Source: Ancylomarina sp. DW003 (GTDB lineage Bacteria > Bacteroidota > Bacteroidia > Bacteroidales > Marinifilaceae). Taken from it: DNA of 64,000 nucleotides. The stretch is from assembly GCF_029029505.1 (NCBI RefSeq), contig NZ_JAKJSD010000008.1, positions 62,001 through 126,000 on the forward strand, read 5' to 3'. Each line of letters begins with the position of its first letter. The stretch's first letter is position 1. The notes under the pieces were generated by a model, which saw only the letters and a list, made by a program, of their open reading frames with translations, did no database searches and was not told the origin of the DNA. Shown one piece after another: positions 51,561 through 60,885 of the stretch. The translations under genes and the position numbers were made by a program.

Positions 51561-52475
51561 ATGGATTTTAAAACAATTCTAAAAGAAGTTTACACTGATT
51601 TGTTGCAAACAAAAAGCAATGGTCAACCTGCATCATATATACCCGAATTAGCAAATATCGATCCTGATAAATTTGGTATGCATTACTGCTCTGTAAATGG
51701 TGAACATTACGGGCTTGGCGATCATCAAGAGAAATTTTCTGTTCAAAGTATTATTAAAGTTATCTCTCTATGTTTAGCATTTAAAACAGAAGGTGTAAAA
51801 ATATGGAAACGCGTTGGTGTTGAACCATCGGGAACGCCATTCAACTCTTTAGTGCAATTGGAACATGAGCAAGGTATTCCGCGTAATCCTTTTATAAATG
51901 CCGGAGCAATTGTTATTTGTGACATTCTTCTAAGTCAATTAGATAAACCTAAAGAAGAGTTCCTAAACTTTGTGAATCAATTGGCTCTTAACTCTACAAT
52001 TCAGTATAATCCAAAGATTGCAGCATCGGAAAAAGATCATGGTTACCGAAATGCAGCTCTCATTAATATGATGAAATCCTTTGGGAATATTGAAAATCCT
52101 ATTGAAGACGTTTTAGATTTCTATTATGATATCTGCTCAATTGAGATGACATGTGAAGAGTTAGCACAAACTTTTCAACTTTTTGCAAACAATGGCTGTA
52201 TCCCATCGAGTAAAGAGCGTGTGATTACAACAAGCCAATCGAAACGTATCAATGCCATTATGCAACTTTGTGGTTTTTACGACGAAGCTGGTGAATTCTC
52301 CTTTAAGGTTGGCTTACCTGGCAAATCTGGCGTAGGTGGTGGCATTGTTGCTATCCATCCAGGTGAATATACAGTTGCTGTTTGGAGTCCAAGACTGAAT
52401 AAAAAAGGAAACTCATATAAAGGTATTCAAGCCTTAGAAATGCTGACGACGAAGTCTGAGCTTTCGATATTTTGA
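51561..52475 (+). CDS. glsA: Glutaminase A
   Basis: The 304-residue protein has the serine-beta-lactamase-like glutaminase signature. The catalytic Ser63 and Lys66 lie in FSVQSIIKVISL. NAGAIVICDILLSQ contributes the Asn of the active site, and GLPGKSGVGGGIVAIHPGEY is near the C-terminus. It hydrolyses glutamine to glutamate and ammonia in the cytoplasm. Length matches the family. It follows the MFS gene by 32 bp. In some bacteria it supports acid resistance together with glutamate antiport, which cannot be claimed here. Confidence 0.95.
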   Translation: MDFKTILKEVYTDLLQTKSNGQPASYIPELANIDPDKFGMHYCSVNGEHYGLGDHQEKFSVQSIIKVISLCLAFKTEGVKIWKRVGVEPSGTPFNSLVQLEHEQGIPRNPFINAGAIVICDILLSQLDKPKEEFLNFVNQLALNSTIQYNPKIAASEKDHGYRNAALINMMKSFGNIENPIEDVLDFYYDICSIEMTCEELAQTFQLFANNGCIPSSKERVITTSQSKRINAIMQLCGFYDEAGEFSFKVGLPGKSGVGGGIVAIHPGEYTVAVWSPRLNKKGNSYKGIQALEMLTTKSELSIF

Positions 52476-52737
52476 GTAGTAAGTAGCAAGATAAAAATAC
52501 TAAATAATGGAGAAGCAAAGATTTTCTTTTGTGAAAATGGTACGTATTTATATTAGAACTTAGCCATTTTTTTTAATTAACAAAGGCTATAAGAAGAACA
52601 GAACTTCTCATAACCTTTATCAAACAATTACAACCAGAAAGCAACCACTTTCAATTGTCGAAACTTTGAAAATTCCTCTCATAGAGAACTTTCATTCCTG
52701 TTAAGCAGAAAGAAACGTAGATAAACAGAAAGTTCAG

Positions 52738-54090
52738 TTAAACTGATGATGCTTGTAAAGCTCTTTTAGACAAAGAGGGAAGCTCTTCCAATGCTTTAAT
52801 CATTTCCTGAATTCCATGTACAACAATGCTTATTTCTTCAGAAGTATAACATAATCGAAAATATCCAGGTTCGATAGAAAAGCACTCCTGGCCTCGAACC
52901 AGTAGCACATTGGCTTTATCACGAATATACTCCGTAAGCCAACGTTCACTGTCACTATCGTGTTCATAAATAGAAGGACACAATCTCTCTTGGTTACTAA
53001 CACTTTCTGGTGCATATTTTAGATAAGGACGAAGATCTATCCAGAAAAATAATGCTCCCTTATTAGCATTATGAAACTTTATATTTCCATCCGTAAGTGC
53101 ATCTGCTGTTTGCCTGTACTGTTCTTTCAGCAATTGCTTATACACAAGCATTGCTTCATTAGCTAAATCAGGATTAGGTGTTTCATCTTGATTAAGAAAA
53201 AGATTCTTCAGCATATATGGGTTTAATGAACCAAAAGGAGAAAACCAACTCATGCTTTTATAGCAATTATCTCCTTTAAGAAAATGATGAACCTTAGCTG
53301 ATGTTGACACAATAAAACCCACACGAAAACCCGAGAGCCCAAAATCTTTAGATAAGCCCCAAACCACATGTATACGTTCATTGTACTCAGGATTTTGATA
53401 TATATCTAAATTAAGTGCACTCACAAAGTCATCTTTATTTTCAACTTGAGAATTAGCATATATTTCATCCGAAATAATATGTCGTGTTTCATCAGCAAGA
53501 AAAAACTCATAAATTTCACTTAATAATTCTCGGGAATAGTTAACTCCCAGAGGATTATTGGGATTTGTGAGTACCAGTAATTTTGCATTGGGATTCTCAT
53601 CTACTGCTCGTTCAACATCAGCCTTAGTAAGTGTAAAATCATCACTTACCTGAAAGGGTATAAACTTCAATTTTGGCCGTTGAGTAAAAGGCCAAACAAA
53701 ACCGTACCACATAGGTGCAGGGATAAGCACCTCATCTCCTTCATTAAAAAGAGAGAATGCCAGACATTCTAAACCGGCAGATACACCTGATACTGCAAAT
53801 ATGTTTTCAGGATTAACAGACGCACCCCATTGATGAGCAAGGAATTGGGCTATACTTTCCATGTATTCAGGACTTCCATAAACAACTGGAGGGTACCTTA
53901 ATTCTTTTGCTTCAATTTGACCAAGATCTTTGAACGCTTTTTCCTGATAAAATTTTAATAAAAGTAAATTTTCAGCAGTGGATAAATTTACGACTTCAGA
54001 ATTAATATACCTTTTATAATATGATGCCCTCTGTTCCGGGTTAACCATACTATAAAATTGATTTTTATAATACTCTTTTGATTGTTCCAT
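52738..54090 (-). CDS. PLP-dependent aminotransferase, ACC-synthase-like
   Basis: The 450-residue protein is a fold-type I enzyme. PLP Lys248 lies in VVWGLSKDFGLSGFRVGF, the Asn-Pro loop in TNPNNPLGVNY, and Asp208 and Tyr211 in ISDEIYANSQV. The motif set and the early SGVSAGLECLAFSLFNEGDE and PMWYGF are closest to the ACC-synthase-like aminotransferases of plants and bacteria, though true ACC synthesis is unlikely without an ethylene pathway. It is the last gene of the minus-strand lipoxygenase/amine-oxidase group and lies 53 bp after the decarboxylase gene. It may make or consume an alpha-keto acid of that pathway (inference). Confidence 0.82.
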   Translation of the reverse strand: MEQSKEYYKNQFYSMVNPEQRASYYKRYINSEVVNLSTAENLLLLKFYQEKAFKDLGQIEAKELRYPPVVYGSPEYMESIAQFLAHQWGASVNPENIFAVSGVSAGLECLAFSLFNEGDEVLIPAPMWYGFVWPFTQRPKLKFIPFQVSDDFTLTKADVERAVDENPNAKLLVLTNPNNPLGVNYSRELLSEIYEFFLADETRHIISDEIYANSQVENKDDFVSALNLDIYQNPEYNERIHVVWGLSKDFGLSGFRVGFIVSTSAKVHHFLKGDNCYKSMSWFSPFGSLNPYMLKNLFLNQDETPNPDLANEAMLVYKQLLKEQYRQTADALTDGNIKFHNANKGALFFWIDLRPYLKYAPESVSNQERLCPSIYEHDSDSERWLTEYIRDKANVLLVRGQECFSIEPGYFRLCYTSEEISIVVHGIQEMIKALEELPSLSKRALQASSV

Positions 54091-54143
54091 AAACTATTTT
54101 TCAAATAATTAATAACTTTGTATAGAAAAAACCTGATATATTA

Positions 54144-56141
54144 TTAAGTACTAAACTTCCACTTAGTATTGCTAGGCAGATCCTTACAAACATTTCGAAC
54201 TGCAATGAGCGTAAATGTTGATTTTCTCACTGGATCATTCCAATTAGCATCAAATTCGCAGCAGCCTGCCTCATGTGTAGAATTTGAACAAGGGCCAGAA
54301 GGAGTTGCCGGAGCTGGTGGGGTTTTAATTTGAGCCAATACATCACTTAACTCCTGATTAGTTGTAACTTCATAACCAACACCTCCAAATCCTTCGGCTA
54401 GTTTTTTCCAATCCCACAATGAAGTTTGAGGAACTTGCGTCAATAACTTGAATTTTGGAGCACCCTCCTCGTATTTAAACGCATTCACATCAACCAAAAA
54501 TTGCTCAATAGCAAAAACCCCGTTGGCCATGGCAAATATGATATTGTTTTGTCCCAATTCTGCTATAGTACCCAAACAGTTAATACTTTCAGAAATAGCA
54601 CCATCACCGGAAATACTAACAACCTGTCGATTATCGCCAATATCTTCCAAAGCTAATTTTACACCATAGCTAGCTGCAGGAGAATATCCAATAGCCCCCC
54701 ATGCTAATTGTGCTATGTATCCATTTTGTGGCACTTTTATATTATTGAGAGAATAAAATGTAAGTCCAGTATCTGCAAGAACCACAGGGGCATCTGCTTC
54801 TTCGAATGTTGCCAAGTAATCATGATAAAATAATGATTTAAAACTGTCCCAAGTAATCTGCTTTGTAGGATCGTAACCGGTTGGAATGTCCCAGGGAGTA
54901 CCTTCCTGCAGACCAGGAAATGGTTTAGGTGGCCAGTTTCCAATGTTCTTTATTTTTTTAATTAATATATCAATTAAATCTCCTAAATTGATATTTCCCC
55001 AATACACCTCATTATCCACATCTTTTGATGCACGAGCATTAATCTTAACAGCTCCCATACGAGCTTCTATTTGTCCTGTTAATGGTAAATCAAGTTCGGG
55101 ATCATAATCTACTGAAGCAACTCCGGTAAAATTAAAATCCGTCTCCATGACTCCTAATGATAATAGTGTTGGAACAACTCCATCATCACTTTTAAACAAA
55201 TCTTGTACATTTTGCTGAGAATTTCGCCCATTATATACTCCCGAAAAATAGATATCATTATCGTATTCGCTAAGTATACTTTTACCAAGTAAACTGCTTA
55301 TATAAGGCGCCTTTAATAACTGTATCAGTTCTTTAAATTTACCTTGTAAATTGCTGCGAGCTATTTCAACACCACCCATCACAATCAATTTCTCCGACTT
55401 CTGCATTACGTTCATTATATAACTAGCTGCAGCTTCCAAATCAGCATGATCTTGTGGAAGAGGTGAGGGTATTAACGCAGGCCTGCTTGATGCCGATTGG
55501 CAAGGCAATTCTCCTAGAGTATTTGCTATTTCTATATATACAGGGCGACTATGAGTTATACAAGCCGTTAATGCAGCATCTATTAAATCTGGAGCATAAG
55601 CAGGATTATCAATACGTACAGCCATTTCTGTTACTTCAGAAAGAACTTTCAGATCCGTTTTTGATCCATCAAACATATGATGCCACAATACTCCCTGGTC
55701 GCGCTGTGAATTAAATTGTGCCGGCGATGGACTACCATTAACCAATACCAATGGCGAATATTCCACATGAGCTCCCGCAACAGCCTGTACCGCATTAAGT
55801 GCACCTACACCATAAGTAAATGCAACACAGCCTATAGTTTTACCATTGGCTGCTCTCCCATAACCATCGGCAGCATAAGTCGCACACATTTCATTATTAG
55901 GATGAACACGAATTAAGCCTTCATTTATCAATTCATTATCCAGTGTTTCAACCCACTCAGCAATATAGTCCCCTGGAATTGCCATCACATGTTTAACGCC
56001 AATTTCAGCTAAACGTTTATTTAAGTATGTATAGATCGTGTCAGCCTCTTCCGTAACACCTTTTATCTTCGTTTTTGTGATGTTTTTTGACGAAGAATAG
56101 GCTTTTTTAAACGCATTCGAATGTAATAAGTTACTTTTCAT
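54144..56141 (-). CDS. ThDP-dependent alpha-keto acid decarboxylase (PDC/IPDC-like) with Cys-rich insert
   Basis: The ATG at 56141 gives 665 residues; the longer frame adds 32 implausible residues. Glu84 in NNEMCATYAADGYGR activates the cofactor. The pair His154-His155 (LWHHMFDG) matches the HH motif of pyruvate decarboxylases. The ThDP motif starts SISGDGAISESINCLG (Gly512-Asp513-Gly514) and ends in AMANG. This fits pyruvate, indolepyruvate or phenylpyruvate decarboxylase. Longer than usual, it has a C-terminal region with GPCSNSTHEAGCCEF (about 617-630) and a later Cys. The product would be an aldehyde. It sits between the lipoxygenase and aminotransferase genes. Confidence 0.85.
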   Translation of the reverse strand: MKSNLLHSNAFKKAYSSSKNITKTKIKGVTEEADTIYTYLNKRLAEIGVKHVMAIPGDYIAEWVETLDNELINEGLIRVHPNNEMCATYAADGYGRAANGKTIGCVAFTYGVGALNAVQAVAGAHVEYSPLVLVNGSPSPAQFNSQRDQGVLWHHMFDGSKTDLKVLSEVTEMAVRIDNPAYAPDLIDAALTACITHSRPVYIEIANTLGELPCQSASSRPALIPSPLPQDHADLEAAASYIMNVMQKSEKLIVMGGVEIARSNLQGKFKELIQLLKAPYISSLLGKSILSEYDNDIYFSGVYNGRNSQQNVQDLFKSDDGVVPTLLSLGVMETDFNFTGVASVDYDPELDLPLTGQIEARMGAVKINARASKDVDNEVYWGNINLGDLIDILIKKIKNIGNWPPKPFPGLQEGTPWDIPTGYDPTKQITWDSFKSLFYHDYLATFEEADAPVVLADTGLTFYSLNNIKVPQNGYIAQLAWGAIGYSPAASYGVKLALEDIGDNRQVVSISGDGAISESINCLGTIAELGQNNIIFAMANGVFAIEQFLVDVNAFKYEEGAPKFKLLTQVPQTSLWDWKKLAEGFGGVGYEVTTNQELSDVLAQIKTPPAPATPSGPCSNSTHEAGCCEFDANWNDPVRKSTFTLIAVRNVCKDLPSNTKWKFST

Positions 56142-56410
56142 TATTTTATATTTTCTATAAATTTCTGTGTTAATATTTGTCAAACATTCATATTTCAGCA
56201 GCAGACAACAAGACATATCTAGCTCATGCCCCACCATTTACATTGCCAAAAGCCTCACGTCTGAAAATTTAATAAACTTGATATAAGCACCCAATACTTC
56301 ACAGGAATTGTAAAGTATTGGGATAAGGAGCTAAAATATAAAACCCAATTATATGTAGTCTTACACCACACTAATGTGCCATAAAAAATATTATGCAAGC
56401 TTATTATTTC

Positions 56411-58420
56411 TTAGATTTGTATACAGCTCATAACAGGTGCATTCAAATCAGAATCCTCTCCGAGTTTAACACTCAAGTATTCATATAAAACACTATTCGG
56501 TACAGTTGATGCTTCTGGGTTATTTGTTTTATAATTATCTACCCGTTTTTTTTGGTTGGCTATTATCTGGTTTAAAACAGAATCTTCACCTGTCCATAAA
56601 TCATTAAAGAAATTTGTTACAGCCTTATACTGTGGTGATGAAGAATCATACATATATATATCCTGTAAACTTTGCTCACTACCATTTCCAGCTGCAACAT
56701 CAGTCACTTTAGCTGTACCATTCATAACAAAGTTTATTTGGTTTTGAATAGGCCATGCATAATTACCACCACCATTTTGCGAAAATAACTGAGGGTTGGG
56801 TAATGAATTAATAAGTTGATCATCACCAACACCTCCTGCTGTTGGTGGTACAGACGTCATTGCGAAAGCTCCATTAGGTATAAACCCCCAACTATTAAAC
56901 ATGCTATCGTTTACAGCTGTATGTTGTACAGTTGTTAAAAAGAATAAATTAGTAAATGCCTGCTTTAAATAACTAACTGTTGGAGTCCATGTAAAACGCG
57001 TTTTACCATCATGATTAAATGCTTTCTGAACAAAATTCATCCATCCATTCAATTGTGTATCTGCACTAACCTCAGCATCTGAACTATAAGTCGCATCAAC
57101 GATTTCTGCAACAAATTTCTTAATAGAATTCCACCATATTTGTGAATCATCTCTGTATGGGAAATGCCCCGAAAATTGATCTTTCCCAACATTACGTGCT
57201 GCTATATTCACATCAAAAGCTTGATCATCGAAACTGTAGTTCTCGTAGAGATTATTGATCAACTGGTATATACCTGTTATCCCAGTAGGTAAAAACTGAT
57301 CACAAAAATTACCCTTTTGATATAAACCATCTGTTTTACTTGGATCATAAATACCACTATTAATGCTAAATACTTTTTTAAAGTGTGGCTGTGTTAATTT
57401 TACCATTGGATGGGTTTCATCCAGCAAGCCTTGCTCCATTAAGTTTACGGCTGCAATACCAAATATCATATCGATACTGTGCGTATTAAATAGATGTGTA
57501 CCACTAAACCACCATTGCGCATCAGCACTTGCCACCCATAATTTAGCTAACAACCATGCGTTTCCCCCATCTTCAGTTGTAAAAATGTAGCCTTTGTTTA
57601 TCGAGTCTATTTGAATCGTAACGGGTCTAAATACTTCCTCTTCATTGATTAATTCTACACTAAAAAATGCAATCGGAACACTAAAGAAGAAGCCGTCAGG
57701 CATGTAATCTGGCTTTGAATTGGTTTGTACAAATTTATTTGTTTCTATACTCCCAAGAGTCGTATTATAATCACAAACAAACAATTTTGCACTGTCGTTT
57801 AAGCCATTTAATCTTGATTTCAGTTCTGATTTATCAAATGCGCCTGATGCACTATCTATTAAATTATTCAAATCCGTATTTGTACCCGTATATCTGGACA
57901 TTACATTAGGATTGGCACTACCAAGCCTTTGACGTGCAAACTCATAATCATCATTAATCCAATTTCCTGTTAGAGTATCTATCTGCTCCTGACTGAATAC
58001 AGAGGTATCCCACAAACCTTTGGTAAAGCGCTGCTGAATCTGCTCAATTGCAGTACCCGTATATTCCTGATCTTTCGCATTGGCCTGAATATAGGTATTC
58101 TCCGATTCTACTTGTGCTGTCCTCTCAACCTGAAGGCTAACATCTTCGTCCGTCCATTGTAAATCTTTCGGTACGGTATTGATATCATTTAACCATGGAG
58201 TTGTCGTTTTATCAAATACGCCACTTACATCATACTGTGAAGTATCGTAAATTCGATCACTTTCATTAAATTCATATATATATTCGGTTAAAGGTGTATC
58301 TTCTGTCGCTGCTTCCTTTACCGTTCTATGGTTTGCTTTTGGTGCACTAGTCAATGTTCTTTGAAACATCTCCATAGCCGTTTTTTGTCTAACTTCTTTT
58401 TTTGTTTTTACTTCTACCAT
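56411..58420 (-). CDS. Lipoxygenase
   Basis: The 669-residue protein matches lipoxygenases over the catalytic domain. The five iron ligands are recognisable: His309 and His314 in GTHLFNTHSIDM, His500 and Asn504 in FFLTTVQHTAVND, and the C-terminal carboxylate of Ile669. The surrounding WLLAKLWVASADAQ and HPMVKLTQPHFKKVFSINSG are classic. There is no PLAT domain and no signal peptide. Lipoxygenases add O2 to polyunsaturated fatty acids to make hydroperoxides. They occur only sporadically in bacteria, mainly in proteobacteria and cyanobacteria. The gene lies between the decarboxylase and amine-oxidase genes. Confidence 0.9.
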   Translation of the reverse strand: MVEVKTKKEVRQKTAMEMFQRTLTSAPKANHRTVKEAATEDTPLTEYIYEFNESDRIYDTSQYDVSGVFDKTTTPWLNDINTVPKDLQWTDEDVSLQVERTAQVESENTYIQANAKDQEYTGTAIEQIQQRFTKGLWDTSVFSQEQIDTLTGNWINDDYEFARQRLGSANPNVMSRYTGTNTDLNNLIDSASGAFDKSELKSRLNGLNDSAKLFVCDYNTTLGSIETNKFVQTNSKPDYMPDGFFFSVPIAFFSVELINEEEVFRPVTIQIDSINKGYIFTTEDGGNAWLLAKLWVASADAQWWFSGTHLFNTHSIDMIFGIAAVNLMEQGLLDETHPMVKLTQPHFKKVFSINSGIYDPSKTDGLYQKGNFCDQFLPTGITGIYQLINNLYENYSFDDQAFDVNIAARNVGKDQFSGHFPYRDDSQIWWNSIKKFVAEIVDATYSSDAEVSADTQLNGWMNFVQKAFNHDGKTRFTWTPTVSYLKQAFTNLFFLTTVQHTAVNDSMFNSWGFIPNGAFAMTSVPPTAGGVGDDQLINSLPNPQLFSQNGGGNYAWPIQNQINFVMNGTAKVTDVAAGNGSEQSLQDIYMYDSSSPQYKAVTNFFNDLWTGEDSVLNQIIANQKKRVDNYKTNNPEASTVPNSVLYEYLSVKLGEDSDLNAPVMSCIQI

Positions 58421-58569
58421 TGTTCTTGTTTTTTGTAATATTTCAAATTAACTAACCACATACTACGGTTAGTTCAAAATCATTTTCATTTTTCAATCAT
58501 ACACAACTAAGGCGTTTTATCTGTTTTAAATCAGATTATTTAAAACAGATAAAACCCATTCTTAGCTTA

Positions 58570-60390
58570 TTATATTGCTGGTTCTTCCACACCCCACTGT
58601 TTTACCATTGTATCAACGGTATCAACAGTATGAGTACTAAACTGAGGTATCATTGTTGGAAGAATAGAGCCCCCTCCCAGAGAAGTAAAGAGCGTTTTTA
58701 AATTCTCCTGTGTATCTAAACCTTCCTGTATTAAAATTTCCCAAACTGTACGGAATGCGGAGTTAAAAGAACCTGCAATCCAGTAATGAACCATATCCAA
58801 ATGCTCACCACCAAAATTGAAAGCTCCCTCAGGCTCTCTAGCGTTAACGAACATCTCCCCGAATTGTGCCGCGGCAAAAAATTCAAATCCACCACCAGCT
58901 AGTCTATTTGTATTCCAAACTATAGCATCGCCATCTCCCAGATATTCTTCACGAGCCACTTCACCATGCAAACGTATTACATCTTTTAAAGTAGCCTCGA
59001 ACATTTGTTCTTTGGTTAAATGCGTACATTTATCGGCATCGTCTTGCCATGAGTAACTGGAAAGTAAATATGCAGGACCTGCTTCTCCAATTCCGAATGA
59101 AGGATATACAATACTTCTTGAAGGTAAATCAGTGTTACTTTGGCCACCTGCCATACCTTGACTATGCACGCCATCTTTTTCCCAAAAACGACTTTTGAAT
59201 CCAAGAGCAACTTTTACAGCGTTTGTCATTTTTAGGCTGCGAATTGCTTCATATTTCCCCGCACTCCAAGTAGATGGAGTATCAATAAATCTCAGAACAC
59301 TAAATGGAACCGTAACAATAACACGGTCAAATTCCTGAACTTCTTCATTATTTGCATCACCAATACGATAATGAATCTTTCCTTTACCATCTTCTTCCGA
59401 TAGTTTTACAACTTGTCTATCTGTTGTATACTCCTCAGTAGGTATGCGATTGTGCATCTCATCAGTTATTCTGGATGTTCCCCCATTCATAGCCGACCAC
59501 TCACCCGTATAATCGAAACTGTAACTATCCAAAATAAGTTCTATGAATGACAAATCGTAAACCCCGGTATACGTTAGTGCCGTCTCTAAATAATTAACAA
59601 TTTTTATTGGGTATGGTTTTACTCCATCGCCAAATTCCTGTAAATATCCTCGAGCAGAATAGGAGTTGTATTTCAAAATTTCCTCCCACGCTCTATAGAT
59701 ATTTTCATTTTCCAGAAGAGAAATAAAGGGTTCTAAAGCAGCATCCAGAAGCGTACTTGCTGATTTCAATTGGCCATTTTCATCCTTAAAATAATCCCAT
59801 TCAGGACCTACAAAGAATTGATCAAAACCCAATAATGCATTATCTAAAGCAGCCTCATTACGAGTTACTGGTGGCATACCATTATAACACAGCAAATTTC
59901 CTGCGTCCTGATTATCTGTTTCATCATACAGGATATATGGTATTTTTTCAATTTCCTCAGCACCAGGCACATCTTCAACAGTATCATTCAAGTAGTTCCA
60001 AAAATTGAACAACCTTGTCTGCAATTGATTATGAGGAAATCTCATTGCGCCAAGCTCTGCATACTGATATGGTAAATTATTAAAATATTTAGTAAAAACA
60101 CGTCCACCTAACCTGCTGTCTGAAGCTTCGAATATACGGTGTCCTATGCCTAAATCAGATAATAAGAGTGAAGCATACATTCCTGTCATACCTCCACCTA
60201 CAATACCAACATTTACATCTGATGTAGCCTTGTTGGAATTAACTTTAGGCTTTTGTTTCAACGGTCGCTCACGCTCAGTTTTATAAATATGCATACTGAA
60301 TTCCTCAAAAATCTTACTTCGGAAGTTTGCAACTCTTTCATTACGCACGGCTAACTTAGCATCACGATCATTCTTTTTTTTTTTCGACAT
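58570..60390 (-). CDS. Flavin amine oxidase / L-amino-acid oxidase-like
   Basis: After a basic N-terminus of about 55 residues, the 606-residue protein has the FAD dinucleotide motif VGIVGGGMTGMYASLLLSDL (Gly65, Gly67, Gly70) with Glu88, then SRLGGRVFTKYF (GGRV). The AELGAMRFPHNQ segment is typical of L-amino-acid oxidases, and the C-terminal FGGEHLDMVHYWIAGSFNSA binds FAD. It would oxidise an L-amino acid or amine with O2, giving keto acid or aldehyde, ammonia and H2O2. No Tat or Sec signal is seen. It is 149 bp upstream of the lipoxygenase gene. The substrate is not known. Confidence 0.87.
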   Translation of the reverse strand: MSKKKKNDRDAKLAVRNERVANFRSKIFEEFSMHIYKTERERPLKQKPKVNSNKATSDVNVGIVGGGMTGMYASLLLSDLGIGHRIFEASDSRLGGRVFTKYFNNLPYQYAELGAMRFPHNQLQTRLFNFWNYLNDTVEDVPGAEEIEKIPYILYDETDNQDAGNLLCYNGMPPVTRNEAALDNALLGFDQFFVGPEWDYFKDENGQLKSASTLLDAALEPFISLLENENIYRAWEEILKYNSYSARGYLQEFGDGVKPYPIKIVNYLETALTYTGVYDLSFIELILDSYSFDYTGEWSAMNGGTSRITDEMHNRIPTEEYTTDRQVVKLSEEDGKGKIHYRIGDANNEEVQEFDRVIVTVPFSVLRFIDTPSTWSAGKYEAIRSLKMTNAVKVALGFKSRFWEKDGVHSQGMAGGQSNTDLPSRSIVYPSFGIGEAGPAYLLSSYSWQDDADKCTHLTKEQMFEATLKDVIRLHGEVAREEYLGDGDAIVWNTNRLAGGGFEFFAAAQFGEMFVNAREPEGAFNFGGEHLDMVHYWIAGSFNSAFRTVWEILIQEGLDTQENLKTLFTSLGGGSILPTMIPQFSTHTVDTVDTMVKQWGVEEPAI

Positions 60391-60836
60391 TACTCAATTG
60401 ATTTAAATTATTAACACATTCACTTCTCTTAACAGGTGGCGAGAAACATTGGCACTGTCAAAATTTCCTTCAGAGATTTCGTTTTATCCAACAAGTCAGG
60501 ACGTGCCTTTGTCGCATTCTAAAACTTAACCTTTGCCAAATCACCGGTAGAAGTTTTTTATATATAAGGCATATTTTTTGGTATGTTTTGCATTCTTATA
60601 ATTACTTCACCAAATAAACCTTTTGTCTTATCCTCTGGTTTACAACCAATTACCTGAAGGCACTTTATAAAACTTTGATTGGGAATTATTTTTTCGAGAC
60701 TGACCACTTGAAGGACTTATTCCCTGGTGTTATTTACCGAGTATAGCACTCATAAAAGAAAGAGGCTGTCCAAAAAGTCAGACATTCCCTCACGAGATTT
60801 TAATATTTGAATTTAATCTCGAATAGGCATGCGAAT
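60391..60836. other. Gene-free gap between the oxidase and aegerolysin-like genes
   Basis: No gene is apparent. AGGCTGTCC at 60764-60772 could pair with GGACAGCC near 60862, enclosing the terminator at 60837-60873 in a larger structure. The gap presumably holds the promoter of the oxidase-lipoxygenase-decarboxylase-aminotransferase group. Confidence 0.45.
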
Positions 60837-60873
60837 ATAAAAAGGGGCTGTTTCCATTTTTGGACAGCCCCTT
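60837..60873 (-). terminator. Terminator after the aegerolysin-like gene
   Basis: On the minus strand AAGGGGCTGT pairs perfectly with ACAGCCCCTT and is followed by TTTTATAT. Confidence 0.88.
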
Positions 60874-60885
60874 AGAAAAAATTTG

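Noticed and set aside
52738-54090. True ACC synthase for ethylene precursor
   Set aside because: Only the fold-type I motifs are shared; no ACC oxidase or deaminase is present and the motif set is not diagnostic.
56142-56237. N-terminal extension of the ThDP enzyme
   Set aside because: It covers AT-rich intergenic DNA and has no family similarity; the ATG at 56141 is preferred.
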